Source of the DNA: Acetobacter oeni
GTDB lineage: Bacteria > Pseudomonadota > Alphaproteobacteria > Acetobacterales > Acetobacteraceae
NCBI RefSeq assembly: GCF_011516825.1
Contig: NZ_WOTA01000022.1
Location: forward strand, 1 to 64,000
Length of the DNA: 64,000 bases
Reading direction: 5' to 3'
Position 1 is the stretch's first letter, and every line of letters begins with the position of its first letter. Both the position numbers and the translations under genes were made by a program. Below the pieces are notes generated by a model. It saw only the letters and a list, made by a program, of their open reading frames with translations, had not been told where the DNA came from and ran no database searches. Below, one piece after another: positions 36,063 to 44,729 of this stretch.

Positions 36063-37211
36063 TCACGCACCGTAAAACGCAAGAAGTGTTTTCATCCGGC
36101 TTACGGCAAGGTCAGGATCACGAAGCAACCCGCAGCCATCGGCAAGCCGGAATATACCTGTAAAATCAGGCAACGGACGCATCGCCTGCGCTCCGTTCAG
36201 CATGACAAAATGATCCTGAAACCCGTTTAGCCACGCCAGAAACACAACGCCGGTCTTGTAGTATTGCGTCGGCGCTCTGAAGATCAGACGCGCCAGAGGA
36301 ACCGTCGGATCAAGCACGGCCCGGAAACCAGCGACATCTCCCTCCCCCAGCCTGTTGACGGCAAAGACCGCCGCCGCCGCGAGCGGATCGAAAATCCCGA
36401 GCAGCGCGTGGCTGAATCCCTTTTCGTCGCCCTGAATGAGTTCCGGATAGTTGAAGTCGTCTCCGGTGTACATCCGCACACCCTCCGGCAAACGCCGGCG
36501 CAGAATAATTTCCTTGTCTTTATCCAGAAGCGAAATCTTGATGCCGTCGATTTTAGGTCGGTTTTCATCAATGATCGCAAGAACCGTCTCCAGGGCGGAA
36601 TCGAAATCCCGTGTACCCCAGTACCCCGCAAGCGCCGGATCGAACATTTCCCCGAGCCAGTGAAGAATGACGGGCCTGTCACACTCAGACAACACTGCAC
36701 GATAGACCCGCCTGTAATCATCGGGCGTTTTCGCAACCTGCACAAGCGCGCGGCTCGCCATGAGAATAAGGCTGCCACCGACGGCCTGAATGGCGCCAGC
36801 CTGCTCAAGATAAGCACTGATGACCTGATCCACAGACCGGGCATCGCGCGGATTGAGCTGATCCGTGCCGCAGCCATTCCCGATCAGCGCGTCGGGCAGT
36901 TCCACTCTGGTCCGCCGGATCAGTTCAAGGGAGCGGGACCAGTCGAGCCCCATGCCACGTTGCGCTGTATCCATGGCTTCGGCAATTCCCAGCCCCAGAC
37001 CGGCAAGATGCCGGCGGAACTCAAGAGTCCTGTCCCAGTCTATCGCCGCATGACCGGACGGGTCCGTGTCGGCGAACGGGTCAGCGACCACATGCGCGGC
37101 GGAATAGATAATACGGGCGGGATGGGGAGGCAGGACTGTCCGTGGCAGAGATACGCCCGTCAGAACGTAATCCACCTTCCGTCCGGCCTCATCAGGCAGT
37201 GCGATTTTCAT
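36063..37211 (-). CDS. DUF993 / dihydrodipicolinate-synthase-like protein
   Basis: A 382-residue protein from ATG 37211, eight bases after the SDR stop. It matches the family annotated DUF993 or dihydrodipicolinate synthase-like, an aldolase-type TIM barrel: IGNGCGTDQLNPRDARSVDQ, PVILHWLGEMFDPALAGYWG and, near residue 230, the candidate Schiff-base lysine in IDGIKISLLDKDKE. Then follow MYTGDDFNYPELIQGDEKGF and HALLGIFDP. The fold predicts a lyase or aldolase that cleaves or forms a C-C bond on a keto compound. To my knowledge no member has a firmly established reaction. It is the most unusual gene of the cluster. Confidence 0.75.
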   Translation of the reverse strand: MKIALPDEAGRKVDYVLTGVSLPRTVLPPHPARIIYSAAHVVADPFADTDPSGHAAIDWDRTLEFRRHLAGLGLGIAEAMDTAQRGMGLDWSRSLELIRRTRVELPDALIGNGCGTDQLNPRDARSVDQVISAYLEQAGAIQAVGGSLILMASRALVQVAKTPDDYRRVYRAVLSECDRPVILHWLGEMFDPALAGYWGTRDFDSALETVLAIIDENRPKIDGIKISLLDKDKEIILRRRLPEGVRMYTGDDFNYPELIQGDEKGFSHALLGIFDPLAAAAVFAVNRLGEGDVAGFRAVLDPTVPLARLIFRAPTQYYKTGVVFLAWLNGFQDHFVMLNGAQAMRPLPDFTGIFRLADGCGLLRDPDLAVSRMKTLLAFYGA

Positions 37212-37219
37212 GGCTGTTC

Positions 37220-37987
37220 TCAAAAACGGGGGACGAGCAATCCGGCATCGGCCGAAATAACCTGTCCCGTGGTATAAGGGAGTTTTCCGCAGGCAAGCGT
37301 CGCGATGATCGCGCCCATGTCAGCAGGCTCTCCGACGCGGGGCAGCAGCGTCAGACCATCCACGGCACGCTGACGATACATTTCGATGACCGGCGCCGTC
37401 ATGTCGGTGGCGATCAGCCCGGGCTGCACGTCGTAAACAGCGATGTTTTCCGGGCCAAGCCGGACGGCGAGGGCTTTTGAAACCATCGCCGCCGCCGCTT
37501 TCGACGCACAGTATTCCGAACGCGCGACAGCAACAGCAACAGCGTTTGACGACGTGACATTCACAATGGAATGAAACAGTCCCGCCGGACGCTCCTTTGC
37601 CAGAAGATGACGGGCAAAAACCTGAGAAAGAAAGAACACCGCCCTGGCATTGATCGCCTGACAACGATCCCAGCTTGCCTCGGTGACATCGAGAAGATCT
37701 CCTCTCTGAAGCACACCGACACCGGCATTATTCACCAGCGTCGTCAGAGGCCCGAGCGTCTCCGAGATCCGGCCCAGCCAGTCCGCATGAACGCCCGTAT
37801 CGCTCACATCGAACGGTGCGGCCATAACGGGAACATGCAGAGCCTCGATACGCCTGACCGCGCCACGCAACTCTTCATCGTCAGCGGGACCGTTGATCGC
37901 CACCGCAAATCCTGCCCGCGCCAGAGCTTCCGCAGCGGCGAACCCGATACCGCGCGAAGACCCGGTAACGAGCGCGACCTGCCTCAT
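37220..37987 (-). CDS. short-chain dehydrogenase/reductase (FabG-like)
   Basis: A 255-residue SDR. The nucleotide motif TGSSRGIG is at residues 8-15, NNAGV at 86-90, and the catalytic triad is Ser146, Tyr159 and Lys163 (SEYCASKAA). It ends with the usual C-terminal GQVISADAGLLVPRF. It starts by ATGA overlap with the acyl-CoA dehydrogenase gene, so it is translationally coupled. In context it may oxidise a 3-hydroxyacyl-CoA or a sugar hydroxyl to a keto group. Confidence 0.92.
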   Translation of the reverse strand: MRQVALVTGSSRGIGFAAAEALARAGFAVAINGPADDEELRGAVRRIEALHVPVMAAPFDVSDTGVHADWLGRISETLGPLTTLVNNAGVGVLQRGDLLDVTEASWDRCQAINARAVFFLSQVFARHLLAKERPAGLFHSIVNVTSSNAVAVAVARSEYCASKAAAAMVSKALAVRLGPENIAVYDVQPGLIATDMTAPVIEMYRQRAVDGLTLLPRVGEPADMGAIIATLACGKLPYTTGQVISADAGLLVPRF

Positions 37988-39126
37988 GCGCGGGCGCCTT
38001 TTTTCATCAGTTCGCGCGCAATGATCATACGCTGAATCTGATTCGTGCCTTCATAAATCTGCGTGATTTTGGCATCCCGGTAGAGGCGCTCCACCTCGAA
38101 ACCGCGAATGTAGCCAGATCCGCCGAACACCTGCACCGCATCCGCCGTCCGCGCGACAGCCATGTCTCCGGCAAAGCATTTGGCCATGGAGCAGGACCGC
38201 GTCGCGTCATGCCCGCGATCGATCTTCACGGCGGCAGAGTGAACCAGAAGCCTCGCAGCCTCGATGTCCTTCGCCATATCCGCCAGGAGCCACTGAACCC
38301 CCTGGAATTCGGAAATGTGCTTACCGAACTGTTTGCGCGTGCCGGCATAGTCCACGGCAGCCTCAAGCCCCGCCTGAGCGATCCCCACGGCCAGTGCCGC
38401 AATCCCGACGCGCCCCTTGTCCAGCACACTCATCATCATATGGAAGCCACGCCCAGCCTCACCAAGCAGGGCATCCCGTCCCAGTCGCACATCCGAAAAA
38501 TTGAGTCCGCCGACCTGACTGGCCCGCTGCCCCATCTTGTGCTCTTTCGGGCCACGCTCAACGCCATTCGCGTGCAGATCGACAATAAAGATCGACATAC
38601 CCCGGTTGCCGGCCTCCTTGTCTGTCCGAGCAAGGACAAATCCTGTGTCAGCAACAGGCGCGTTGTGAATCCACAGCTTTCCACCATTCAGAATCCAGCC
38701 GTCCCCGTCTTTTTCGGCGGTGGTACGGATTCCCGAAACATCGGTCCCGGCTTCCGGCTCGGTGATACAATAAGCCACCTTGCGCCGCATGCTGATGATT
38801 TCGGGCAGCATCTTCTTCTGTACGTCGGTGCCATGACGAACGAGAAGCGTACTGATCAGCTCGACCAGTCCACATTGATCCGCGATACTGGCATAGCCAC
38901 GTGACAGTTCCTCCATGACGACAGCGTAGGTCAGCGTATCGAAGCCGGGGCCCCCGAATTCTTCAGGAACACCAATCCCAAACAGACCGACCTTTGCCAT
39001 CTCTTCGTAAATCTCAGCCGGAAATCGCTCTTCACGATCCAGCGCCTCGGCCACCGGCCGGATAACCTCATCAGCGAAATCGCGAGCCGTGTCGCGAACC
39101 TGCTCCTGTGTCTCGTTCAGATACAT
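37984..39126 (-). CDS. acyl-CoA dehydrogenase
   Basis: A 380-residue FAD enzyme of the acyl-CoA dehydrogenase family. It has CITEPEAGTDVSGI, GGKLWIHNAPVADTGFVLAR, RKQFGKHISEFQGVQWLLAD, QVFGGSGYIRGFEVERLYRD and the catalytic base Glu359 in IYEGTNQIQRMI. It places a trans-2,3 double bond in an acyl-CoA and hands electrons to ETF, encoded in the same array. It is the first gene of the minus-strand array, so an operator-like site 33 bases upstream (39156-39166) may control the whole group. Chain length and branching of the substrate are not predictable. Confidence 0.93.
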   Translation of the reverse strand: MYLNETQEQVRDTARDFADEVIRPVAEALDREERFPAEIYEEMAKVGLFGIGVPEEFGGPGFDTLTYAVVMEELSRGYASIADQCGLVELISTLLVRHGTDVQKKMLPEIISMRRKVAYCITEPEAGTDVSGIRTTAEKDGDGWILNGGKLWIHNAPVADTGFVLARTDKEAGNRGMSIFIVDLHANGVERGPKEHKMGQRASQVGGLNFSDVRLGRDALLGEAGRGFHMMMSVLDKGRVGIAALAVGIAQAGLEAAVDYAGTRKQFGKHISEFQGVQWLLADMAKDIEAARLLVHSAAVKIDRGHDATRSCSMAKCFAGDMAVARTADAVQVFGGSGYIRGFEVERLYRDAKITQIYEGTNQIQRMIIARELMKKGARA

Positions 39127-39882
39127 TCCGGCAATTCCTGCTTTTTCTTATGCACTAACTGGTTACATACGATTCTTTTTAGTGGTGATCAAGCAGAAAG
39201 AAAAAGGAATTTCTAAACATTCGTTATTTTTTCCGGAGATGTGATCACAGAACAGTGTGCGGTCACCCGACCAGAACAACGCCCTCCTCCGGGGGTTCGA
39301 TCTCTTCCCCACGGGACAGACCCGCCTCGCTGTGGCCGCCCTGATATGCCATCTGACTAAATTATCTCTTTGATATTATGACTTATTACGAAATAGAGCC
39401 TGACTGCCGGGCATCCCGGCAGCCGAGGCAACCGCGCACGATCACGAAAATGTGAGTTACTACGCTCGCAACAACTCCCTATGACAGACGTAACCAGATG
39501 GTGCGTCTGGAGATGTCGCTTAAAAAACCAGGTGCTGTCAGACAAAGACAAAAAAAGCACGGAATAAAAATACAAGGCATCGACTATGATCAGTTTTAGG
39601 AGTCCGCGGCAGATGGTGCCGGCTGGACAATACGGCCTTCTTTCTGCCGTCCGGCAGATCGCTCATATGACAGGCTCTCAGTCGTGCTTTTGGGGTCATG
39701 CCTGAACAGATGCGCCTGCAATCAGGTTCTTCATGTCCTGATCTCTGAAGAGACATCTGTTTTAATTCATTCCTAAATACAGATGCCCGCGAAACTTAGT
39801 CTGTTCGGGCCGTTTCCGTCATCTGTCCATGTATCCGCAACGTGCATCCCGCTATGCGCGTCGAAATCAAGGAGAGCTGTCA
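39127..39882. promoter_or_regulatory. long divergent regulatory region with repeated motifs
   Basis: No gene is supported in these 756 bases between the divergent acyl-CoA dehydrogenase and aldehyde dehydrogenase genes. Visible elements are: TAACTGGTTA with CTGGTTAC (39156-39166); CAGACG...CGTCTG, a perfect 6-base inverted repeat around GTAACCAGATGGT (39485-39509); the repeat CAGATGGTGC at 39495-39504 and 39610-39619; the palindrome TCTGCCG-TC-CGGCAGA (39643-39658); the hairpin CTGCCGGG-CAT-CCCGGCAG (39404-39422); and CATCTGT/ACAGATG (39754-39785). The density of inverted repeats suggests a control region for both flanking units. Confidence 0.5.
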
Positions 39883-41382
39883 ATGCCCGAGATGACACCC
39901 GGCACGGCATTACCTGAGACCCCACGCGAATTCGGTTTTTTTGTTGATGGCAAATGGCACAAAGGACAGGAGATGTTTGATCGACATTCTCCCGCTCACG
40001 ATGTGCCGGTCACGCGAATCCCCCGCTGCACAACTGACGACCTCGACCTGGCCGTCAGAGCGGCACGACGCGCCTTCGATGACAGGCGCTGGTCCGGACT
40101 GTCAGGCGGGGCGCGCGCGGCTGTCCTGCTGCGTGCCGCCGAAGGCCTCCGCAGGCGCCGGGATGAAATAGCCCGGTGGGAAGTCCTCGAAAACGGCAAG
40201 CCCGTCGCGCAGGCCAGCGGAGAGATCGATCACTGTATCGCCTGTTTCGAAACGGCAGCCGGCGCCGCAAGGCTGCTGCACGGTGACAGCTTCAACAACC
40301 TCGGCGACGGCCTGTTCGGCATGACGCTGCGCGAACCGATCGGCGTTGTCGGCCTGATCACACCTTGGAATTTCCCCTTTCTCATTCTCTGTGAACGCGC
40401 GCCTTTCATCCTGGCGTCCGGCTGTACCCTGGTGGTCAAACCAGCCGAAGTGACAAGCGCAACAACTCTGATTCTTGCTGACATTCTCTCGGAAGCCGGC
40501 ATACCGGCAGGCGTTTACAACGTCGTGACGGGAACAGGGCGCGAGATCGGGCAGGCGCTGACGGAACACGTGGGTATCGACATGCTCTCATTCACCGGAT
40601 CGACCGCCGTCGGACGCTCCTGCGTGCATGCGTCGGCGAACAGCAATCTCAAAAAGCTAGGCCTTGAACTCGGCGGGAAAAATCCGATCATCGTGTTTGC
40701 GGACGCGGATCTTGAAGACGCAGCCGATGGCGCGGCCTTTGGTATCAGCTTCAACACGGGACAATGCTGTGTTTCATCGAGCCGCCTGATCGTCGAACGC
40801 CCGGTTGCTGAGGAATTCGAGCGAATCCTCGCCCGAAAAATGGAAAAAATCCGTGTTGGAGACCCGTTTGATCCGGAAACACAGATTGGCGCCATCACGA
40901 CGGAAACCCAGAACAAAACCATTCTCGGATATATTGAAAAAGGCAAAGCCGAAGGCGCGAAAATCGTGACCGGTGGCGCGGCTCTGAAAACCGGACACGG
41001 ACGCTTTATTCAGCCAACACTGTTCTCGGGTGTCACGCCTTCAATGTCCATTGCCCGTGACGAAATATTCGGCCCGGTTCTGTCATCTTTCCACTTCGAC
41101 ACACTGGAAGAAGCCATCGCGCTGGCCAACGATACCGTTTACGGACTTTCAGCTTCAGTCTGGTCAAAAAACATCGATCAGGCGCTGACAGTCACACGCC
41201 GCGTGCAGGCCGGCCGGTTCTGGGTCAACACCATCATGGCGGGCGGTCCGGAAACCCCGACAGGCGGCTTCAAACAATCCGGCTGGGGCCGCGAAACAGG
41301 ATTGCTGGGCGTTGAGGAATACACTCAGGTGAAATCGGTCCACATCGAAACCGGCAAGCGCTCGCACTGGATCACGTCATGA
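39883..41382 (+). CDS. NAD(P)-dependent aldehyde dehydrogenase
   Basis: A 499-residue ALDH. The start at 39883 follows AAGGAGAG; an upstream ATG at 39829 lacks such a site. Motifs are PWNFPFLILCERAPFILASG, the NAD-binding FTGSTAVGR, ELGGKNP with the conserved Glu, and the catalytic cysteine Cys296 in NTGQCCVSSSR. It resembles betaine-aldehyde-dehydrogenase-like enzymes. Its stop overlaps the start of the GMC oxidoreductase gene, so an alcohol oxidised by the GMC enzyme could be carried on to the acid, which the CoA-transferase could then activate. It is divergent from the acyl-CoA dehydrogenase array. Confidence 0.92.
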   Translation: MPEMTPGTALPETPREFGFFVDGKWHKGQEMFDRHSPAHDVPVTRIPRCTTDDLDLAVRAARRAFDDRRWSGLSGGARAAVLLRAAEGLRRRRDEIARWEVLENGKPVAQASGEIDHCIACFETAAGAARLLHGDSFNNLGDGLFGMTLREPIGVVGLITPWNFPFLILCERAPFILASGCTLVVKPAEVTSATTLILADILSEAGIPAGVYNVVTGTGREIGQALTEHVGIDMLSFTGSTAVGRSCVHASANSNLKKLGLELGGKNPIIVFADADLEDAADGAAFGISFNTGQCCVSSSRLIVERPVAEEFERILARKMEKIRVGDPFDPETQIGAITTETQNKTILGYIEKGKAEGAKIVTGGAALKTGHGRFIQPTLFSGVTPSMSIARDEIFGPVLSSFHFDTLEEAIALANDTVYGLSASVWSKNIDQALTVTRRVQAGRFWVNTIMAGGPETPTGGFKQSGWGRETGLLGVEEYTQVKSVHIETGKRSHWITS

Positions 41383-42974
41383 CGACGGGCTTCGATTACA
41401 TCATCGTCGGCGGCGGTTCCGCCGGCTGCGTTCTGGCCGCCCATCTGTCCGAAAATCCGTCGGCCCGCGTGTGTCTGATCGAAGCCGGCGGGCGCGACAC
41501 CAACCCCCTCATTCACATGCCGATCGGCTTCGCAAAGATGACGACCGGCCCGTTGACATGGGGTCTGACCACCGTACCGCAGAAACACGCCAACAACCGG
41601 CAGATTCCTTACGTCCAGGCGAAAGTTCTCGGTGGCGGATCGTCGATCAACGCAGAGGTCTTCACTCGCGGCCACCCTTCCGACTATGACCGCTGGGCCG
41701 AGGAAGGCGCTGAGGGCTGGGCCTTCAGGGATATCCAGAAATACATGCTGCAATCAGAAGGAAACACCCTTCTGTCCGGTGCATGGCACGGCACCGATGG
41801 TCCGCTGGGTGTCTCGAATCTTTCCTCCCCCAGCCCCGTCACGCAGGCCTTCGTGCAGAGCTGTCAGGAATCCGGAATCCCTTACAACGCTGATTTCAAC
41901 GGCCCCGTTCGGGAAGGCGCCGGCATGTATCAGCTCACGGTCCGGAACAACCGCCGTTGCTCGACCGCCGTCGGCTATCTGCGCCCCGTCCTGAAACGCA
42001 CCAATCTGCACGTCATCACAGGTGCGCAGGTCCTCCGGATCATCTTCAGCGGCTCCCGTGCCACCGGCGTGGAATATGCCGTTCACGGCGCCGTGAAAAC
42101 TGTCAGCGCGGATCAGGAAATCATCATCACCTCCGGCGCCATCGGCACGCCAAAACTGCTGATGCTGTCCGGCATCGGCCCGGCCGCGCACCTGCGGGAA
42201 CACAATATCCCCGTCATCCGGGATCTGCCCGGCGTCGGACAGAATCTGCAGGATCACTTCGGTGTCGATATCGTCGCTGAACTGAAAACCCACGACAGCT
42301 TCGACAAATACAATAAACTTCACTGGATGCTCTGGGCCGGCCTTCAATACGCCATGTTCAGATCTGGTCCCGTGGCATCAAACGTCGTCGAGGGCGGCGC
42401 CTTCTGGTACTCGGATAAAAAAGCACCGTGCCCCGATCTCCAGTTCCATTTCCTGGCCGGTGCAGGCGCGGAAGCCGGCGTCGCCTCGGTTCCCCGTGGC
42501 GTGTCGGGGGTAACGCTGAACAGCTATACCCTGCGCCCCAAATCACGGGGGTCTGTCACCCTGCAATCCTCCGATCCCCGCCAGGCTCCGCTGGTAGACC
42601 CGAATTTCCTGGCAGACCCGGAAGATCTCAGAATTTCCGCCGAAGGCGTTCGGATCAGCCTCGATATATTCAGGCGTCACTCACTGGCGAAATATATCAG
42701 GAAAATCAGTTTTTTTGATGATAACCCGCTGACACCGGCCAGCTTTGAAGACTACGCCCGGCAGCATGGCCGGACGTCCTATCACCCGACCTGCACCTGT
42801 AAGATGGGACGTGACAAAATGTCTGTCGTCGACCCGCAGCTTCGCATTCACGGCCTGGACGGAATACGGATCTGCGACAGTTCCGTCATGCCCTCGCTCA
42901 TCGGATCAAACACGAACGCACCCACCATCATGATCGCGGAACGGGCTGCCGATCTCATCCGGGGAAATGCGTGA
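41379..42974 (+). CDS. GMC-family FAD oxidoreductase (choline-dehydrogenase-like)
   Basis: A 531-residue flavoprotein starting with the ADP-binding motif [20 protein letters not shown]. It has [36 protein letters not shown] and, at the C-terminus, the active-site His and Asn in [11 protein letters not shown] and [20 protein letters not shown]. The enzyme oxidises a primary alcohol to an aldehyde with FAD; in bacteria electrons go to the quinone pool or oxygen. No signal peptide is seen. It overlaps the aldehyde dehydrogenase by four bases (ATGA), the betBA-like arrangement, but there are no choline-uptake genes beside it. Confidence 0.9.
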   Translation: MTTGFDYIIVGGGSAGCVLAAHLSENPSARVCLIEAGGRDTNPLIHMPIGFAKMTTGPLTWGLTTVPQKHANNRQIPYVQAKVLGGGSSINAEVFTRGHPSDYDRWAEEGAEGWAFRDIQKYMLQSEGNTLLSGAWHGTDGPLGVSNLSSPSPVTQAFVQSCQESGIPYNADFNGPVREGAGMYQLTVRNNRRCSTAVGYLRPVLKRTNLHVITGAQVLRIIFSGSRATGVEYAVHGAVKTVSADQEIIITSGAIGTPKLLMLSGIGPAAHLREHNIPVIRDLPGVGQNLQDHFGVDIVAELKTHDSFDKYNKLHWMLWAGLQYAMFRSGPVASNVVEGGAFWYSDKKAPCPDLQFHFLAGAGAEAGVASVPRGVSGVTLNSYTLRPKSRGSVTLQSSDPRQAPLVDPNFLADPEDLRISAEGVRISLDIFRRHSLAKYIRKISFFDDNPLTPASFEDYARQHGRTSYHPTCTCKMGRDKMSVVDPQLRIHGLDGIRICDSSVMPSLIGSNTNAPTIMIAERAADLIRGNA

Positions 42975-43017
42975 ACATTGCTGAACGGGTGATGCAGAGC
43001 ATCACCCGACAGCCCCT

Positions 43018-43548
43018 TCAGCGTCTGTTCGCCAGTACGTAGGGATCGTCCGCGGCAAAGGATGATACCTTCGCCGCCGCCGGACACGCCCTGACAACGC
43101 CAGCAACAGTCTTCTGGCGGTACGCCATGAAATTCCCCATCTGCAACGGCTCACGACGCAGCCGGTCCACCTCAGCCACAGTATAGGGTTTCGCCCCCGC
43201 CGGCGCGCTGCCCTCGCCCATATCAAACACCATGAAATTCATCAGCACTGTCAGCGACGATGACGACAGATGGGAAAAGGCAACATTCGGAAGCCGCACC
43301 AGATAATTGCGCCCCTCCGGCGTGCAGAGAAAATAACCGACCTGTGATTTCAAATCAGGCACCAGAGCCGGACTACTACGTCCCGCCTCCCCATGGCACC
43401 CGCCGCAATTCAGCAGATACGCCACCTTCGCTTCCGGCAGCCGCGTCATCCCGGATGGCCGCTCTTGTGCCACAGCCATCCGCCCCATACCAGCCACAAG
43501 CCCGACAACCGGGATCAGACGCAGGAGAAGCCGCGCCGTACACCGCAT
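43018..43548 (-). CDS. monohaem cytochrome c of the amine dehydrogenase operon
   Basis: A 176-residue exported protein: a signal peptide (LLLRLIPVVGLVAGMGRMAVAQ), then one haem-c site Cys48-Gly-Gly-Cys51-His52. A methionine ligand is not certain; FMVFDM near residue 107 is a candidate. It begins by one-base overlap with the stop of mauA and ends the operon. It is the likely periplasmic acceptor of electrons from the amine dehydrogenase. It is too small, and has one haem too few, to be MauG (dihaem, about 370 residues). The aromatic amine dehydrogenase (aau) cluster of Alcaligenes faecalis is reported to have a small monohaem cytochrome gene in the same place. Confidence 0.75.
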   Translation of the reverse strand: MRCTARLLLRLIPVVGLVAGMGRMAVAQERPSGMTRLPEAKVAYLLNCGGCHGEAGRSSPALVPDLKSQVGYFLCTPEGRNYLVRLPNVAFSHLSSSSLTVLMNFMVFDMGEGSAPAGAKPYTVAEVDRLRREPLQMGNFMAYRQKTVAGVVRACPAAAKVSSFAADDPYVLANRR

Positions 43549-44081
43549 CAGTCAGCCGAACCGATCAGAGCCGCTGTCGAACAATGATAACGCTGCGATG
43601 CCGTGCCGAAACACCAGATGATATCGTTGCTGTTTTGTGGCCTGTATATCGGCAATTCGCGATCTGCCGTGTTGCAGTCACATGATTCCGGTGCCTGACA
43701 CGTAGTACGCCCGCAGCAGTCACGATAGGCAATCACATAGGACTTGCCATCATCCGGATTCCGGCAGGTGCCGATCCAGGATACAGGTGAAGGCTGAGAC
43801 CCCGGCGGACAGGAATGAATCCCGCCGCCACAGCAACCGCACAGCACGCCGTCAATCGCACAGTGCCGCCAGTAATCGCAGCGCAGCGGATCTTTCGTCT
43901 GCGCCTTCAGCTCAAACTCTGTCAGAGACGTCTCAGCCGCACGCGCCACCGGCAACAGGGGAAAAGCCTGCGCCACCGCAGCCGTCCCCATTGCCCCGAG
44001 CACGCTCCGCCGCGATGAGAATCGGGCCAGCCCCCGTGTCACGCGCTCACTGAACTGGTCAAACACTGAACGAGATGTCAT
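43548..44081 (-). CDS. mauA: amine dehydrogenase small (TTQ) subunit
   Basis: A 177-residue light chain of a methylamine/aromatic-amine-type dehydrogenase. A twin-arginine leader (SSRRSVLGAMGTAAVAQAFP) exports it folded. The mature part is cysteine-rich as in the family (CDYWRHCAIDGVLCGCCGGG). The two tryptophans that form the tryptophan tryptophylquinone cofactor are visible as Trp102 (PVSWIGTC) and Trp156 (NDIIWCFG). It oxidises a primary amine to an aldehyde and ammonia in the periplasm. AGGTGA precedes the ATG. The substrate (methylamine or aromatic amine) cannot be decided by eye, so the symbol is given by family. Confidence 0.93.
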   Translation of the reverse strand: MTSRSVFDQFSERVTRGLARFSSRRSVLGAMGTAAVAQAFPLLPVARAAETSLTEFELKAQTKDPLRCDYWRHCAIDGVLCGCCGGGIHSCPPGSQPSPVSWIGTCRNPDDGKSYVIAYRDCCGRTTCQAPESCDCNTADRELPIYRPQNSNDIIWCFGTASQRYHCSTAALIGSAD

Positions 44082-44120
44082 CGACGATTCACCTTTCAGG
44101 AAATCCGGAAAACGGCGGCT

Positions 44121-44729
44121 CTACGCCACTGACCGGTGCGAATGTGTTGCGAGATAAGACTGAACCGAAGCAATATCGAGTTCGCCGGAGATCACGAGAC
44201 TTTCAAGATGCTCCCGGCTATTGACGAGTCCGCTGGCAACAAGCCTGCTGTCAGCATCAAGAAAAAACGCATAAGGCAGCTTGTCCACACCAAGAACCCG
44301 CCCCGCGTCCGGGTCATTGATAAACGCCGATGGCGCCTGCCCGATCCGCGCCGCAAACCTCGTCTGCCGCCCTGCCTCCTCCTCACCGGCAAAGACCAGT
44401 TTCAGTCCTTCGACGCGCGCGACATCACGAGCCACAGGAATAAGTTTCCGACTGATCGGACAGGCATCGGCAACGAACATCAGCAGTAAAGGGTCGCCAA
44501 AATCACTCAGTGCGCGCATCTGCCCGTCGAGCGTCCGCACCGTCAGCGTCCCCAGCGACGCACCACGCGGCGGACCGCCCGCCGTCGTCAGCGCCCCCGC
44601 CGGTGCCACCCGCGCCGCAAATCCACGCAGCCGCTGCCGGATCAGAAAAAGCACATAGCCCATCCCGATCACACACAGATACAGCACCGCCTCGCTGACA
44701 AGCGCGGCATAAGGTGGCATCTCCATCAT
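44121..44729 (-). CDS. mauD: MauD-like thioredoxin-fold protein with CPxS site
   Basis: A 202-residue protein from ATG 44729, overlapping the mauB stop by one base. An N-terminal membrane anchor (AVLYLCVIGMGYVLFLI) precedes a periplasmic thioredoxin-like domain. The active site reads ACPISRKLIP: Cys90 is kept but the second cysteine is Ser93. MauD normally shapes the six disulfides of the small subunit. The missing cysteine means it cannot cycle a disulfide alone; it could act as an isomerase or chaperone next to the second copy at 45937. Order within the operon, between mauB and mauA, is as in known mau clusters. Confidence 0.82.
   Translation of the reverse strand: MMEMPPYAALVSEAVLYLCVIGMGYVLFLIRQRLRGFAARVAPAGALTTAGGPPRGASLGTLTVRTLDGQMRALSDFGDPLLLMFVADACPISRKLIPVARDVARVEGLKLVFAGEEEAGRQTRFAARIGQAPSAFINDPDAGRVLGVDKLPYAFFLDADSRLVASGLVNSREHLESLVISGELDIASVQSYLATHSHRSVA

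Noticed and set aside
39357..39756. Two overlapping minus-strand short frames in the divergent regulatory gap
   Set aside because: They have no ribosome-binding site, no motif and atypical composition; they are better treated as non-coding.
39883..42974. Choline-to-betaine (betBA) operon
   Set aside because: The ALDH/GMC order is similar, but there is no betI-type regulator or choline transporter next to it, and it is divergent from the acyl-CoA unit, so a more general alcohol/aldehyde role is preferred.
43018..43548. MauG candidate in the amine dehydrogenase operon
   Set aside because: The protein has one CxxCH and 176 residues, against two haems and about 370 residues for MauG, so it is a small cytochrome c instead.
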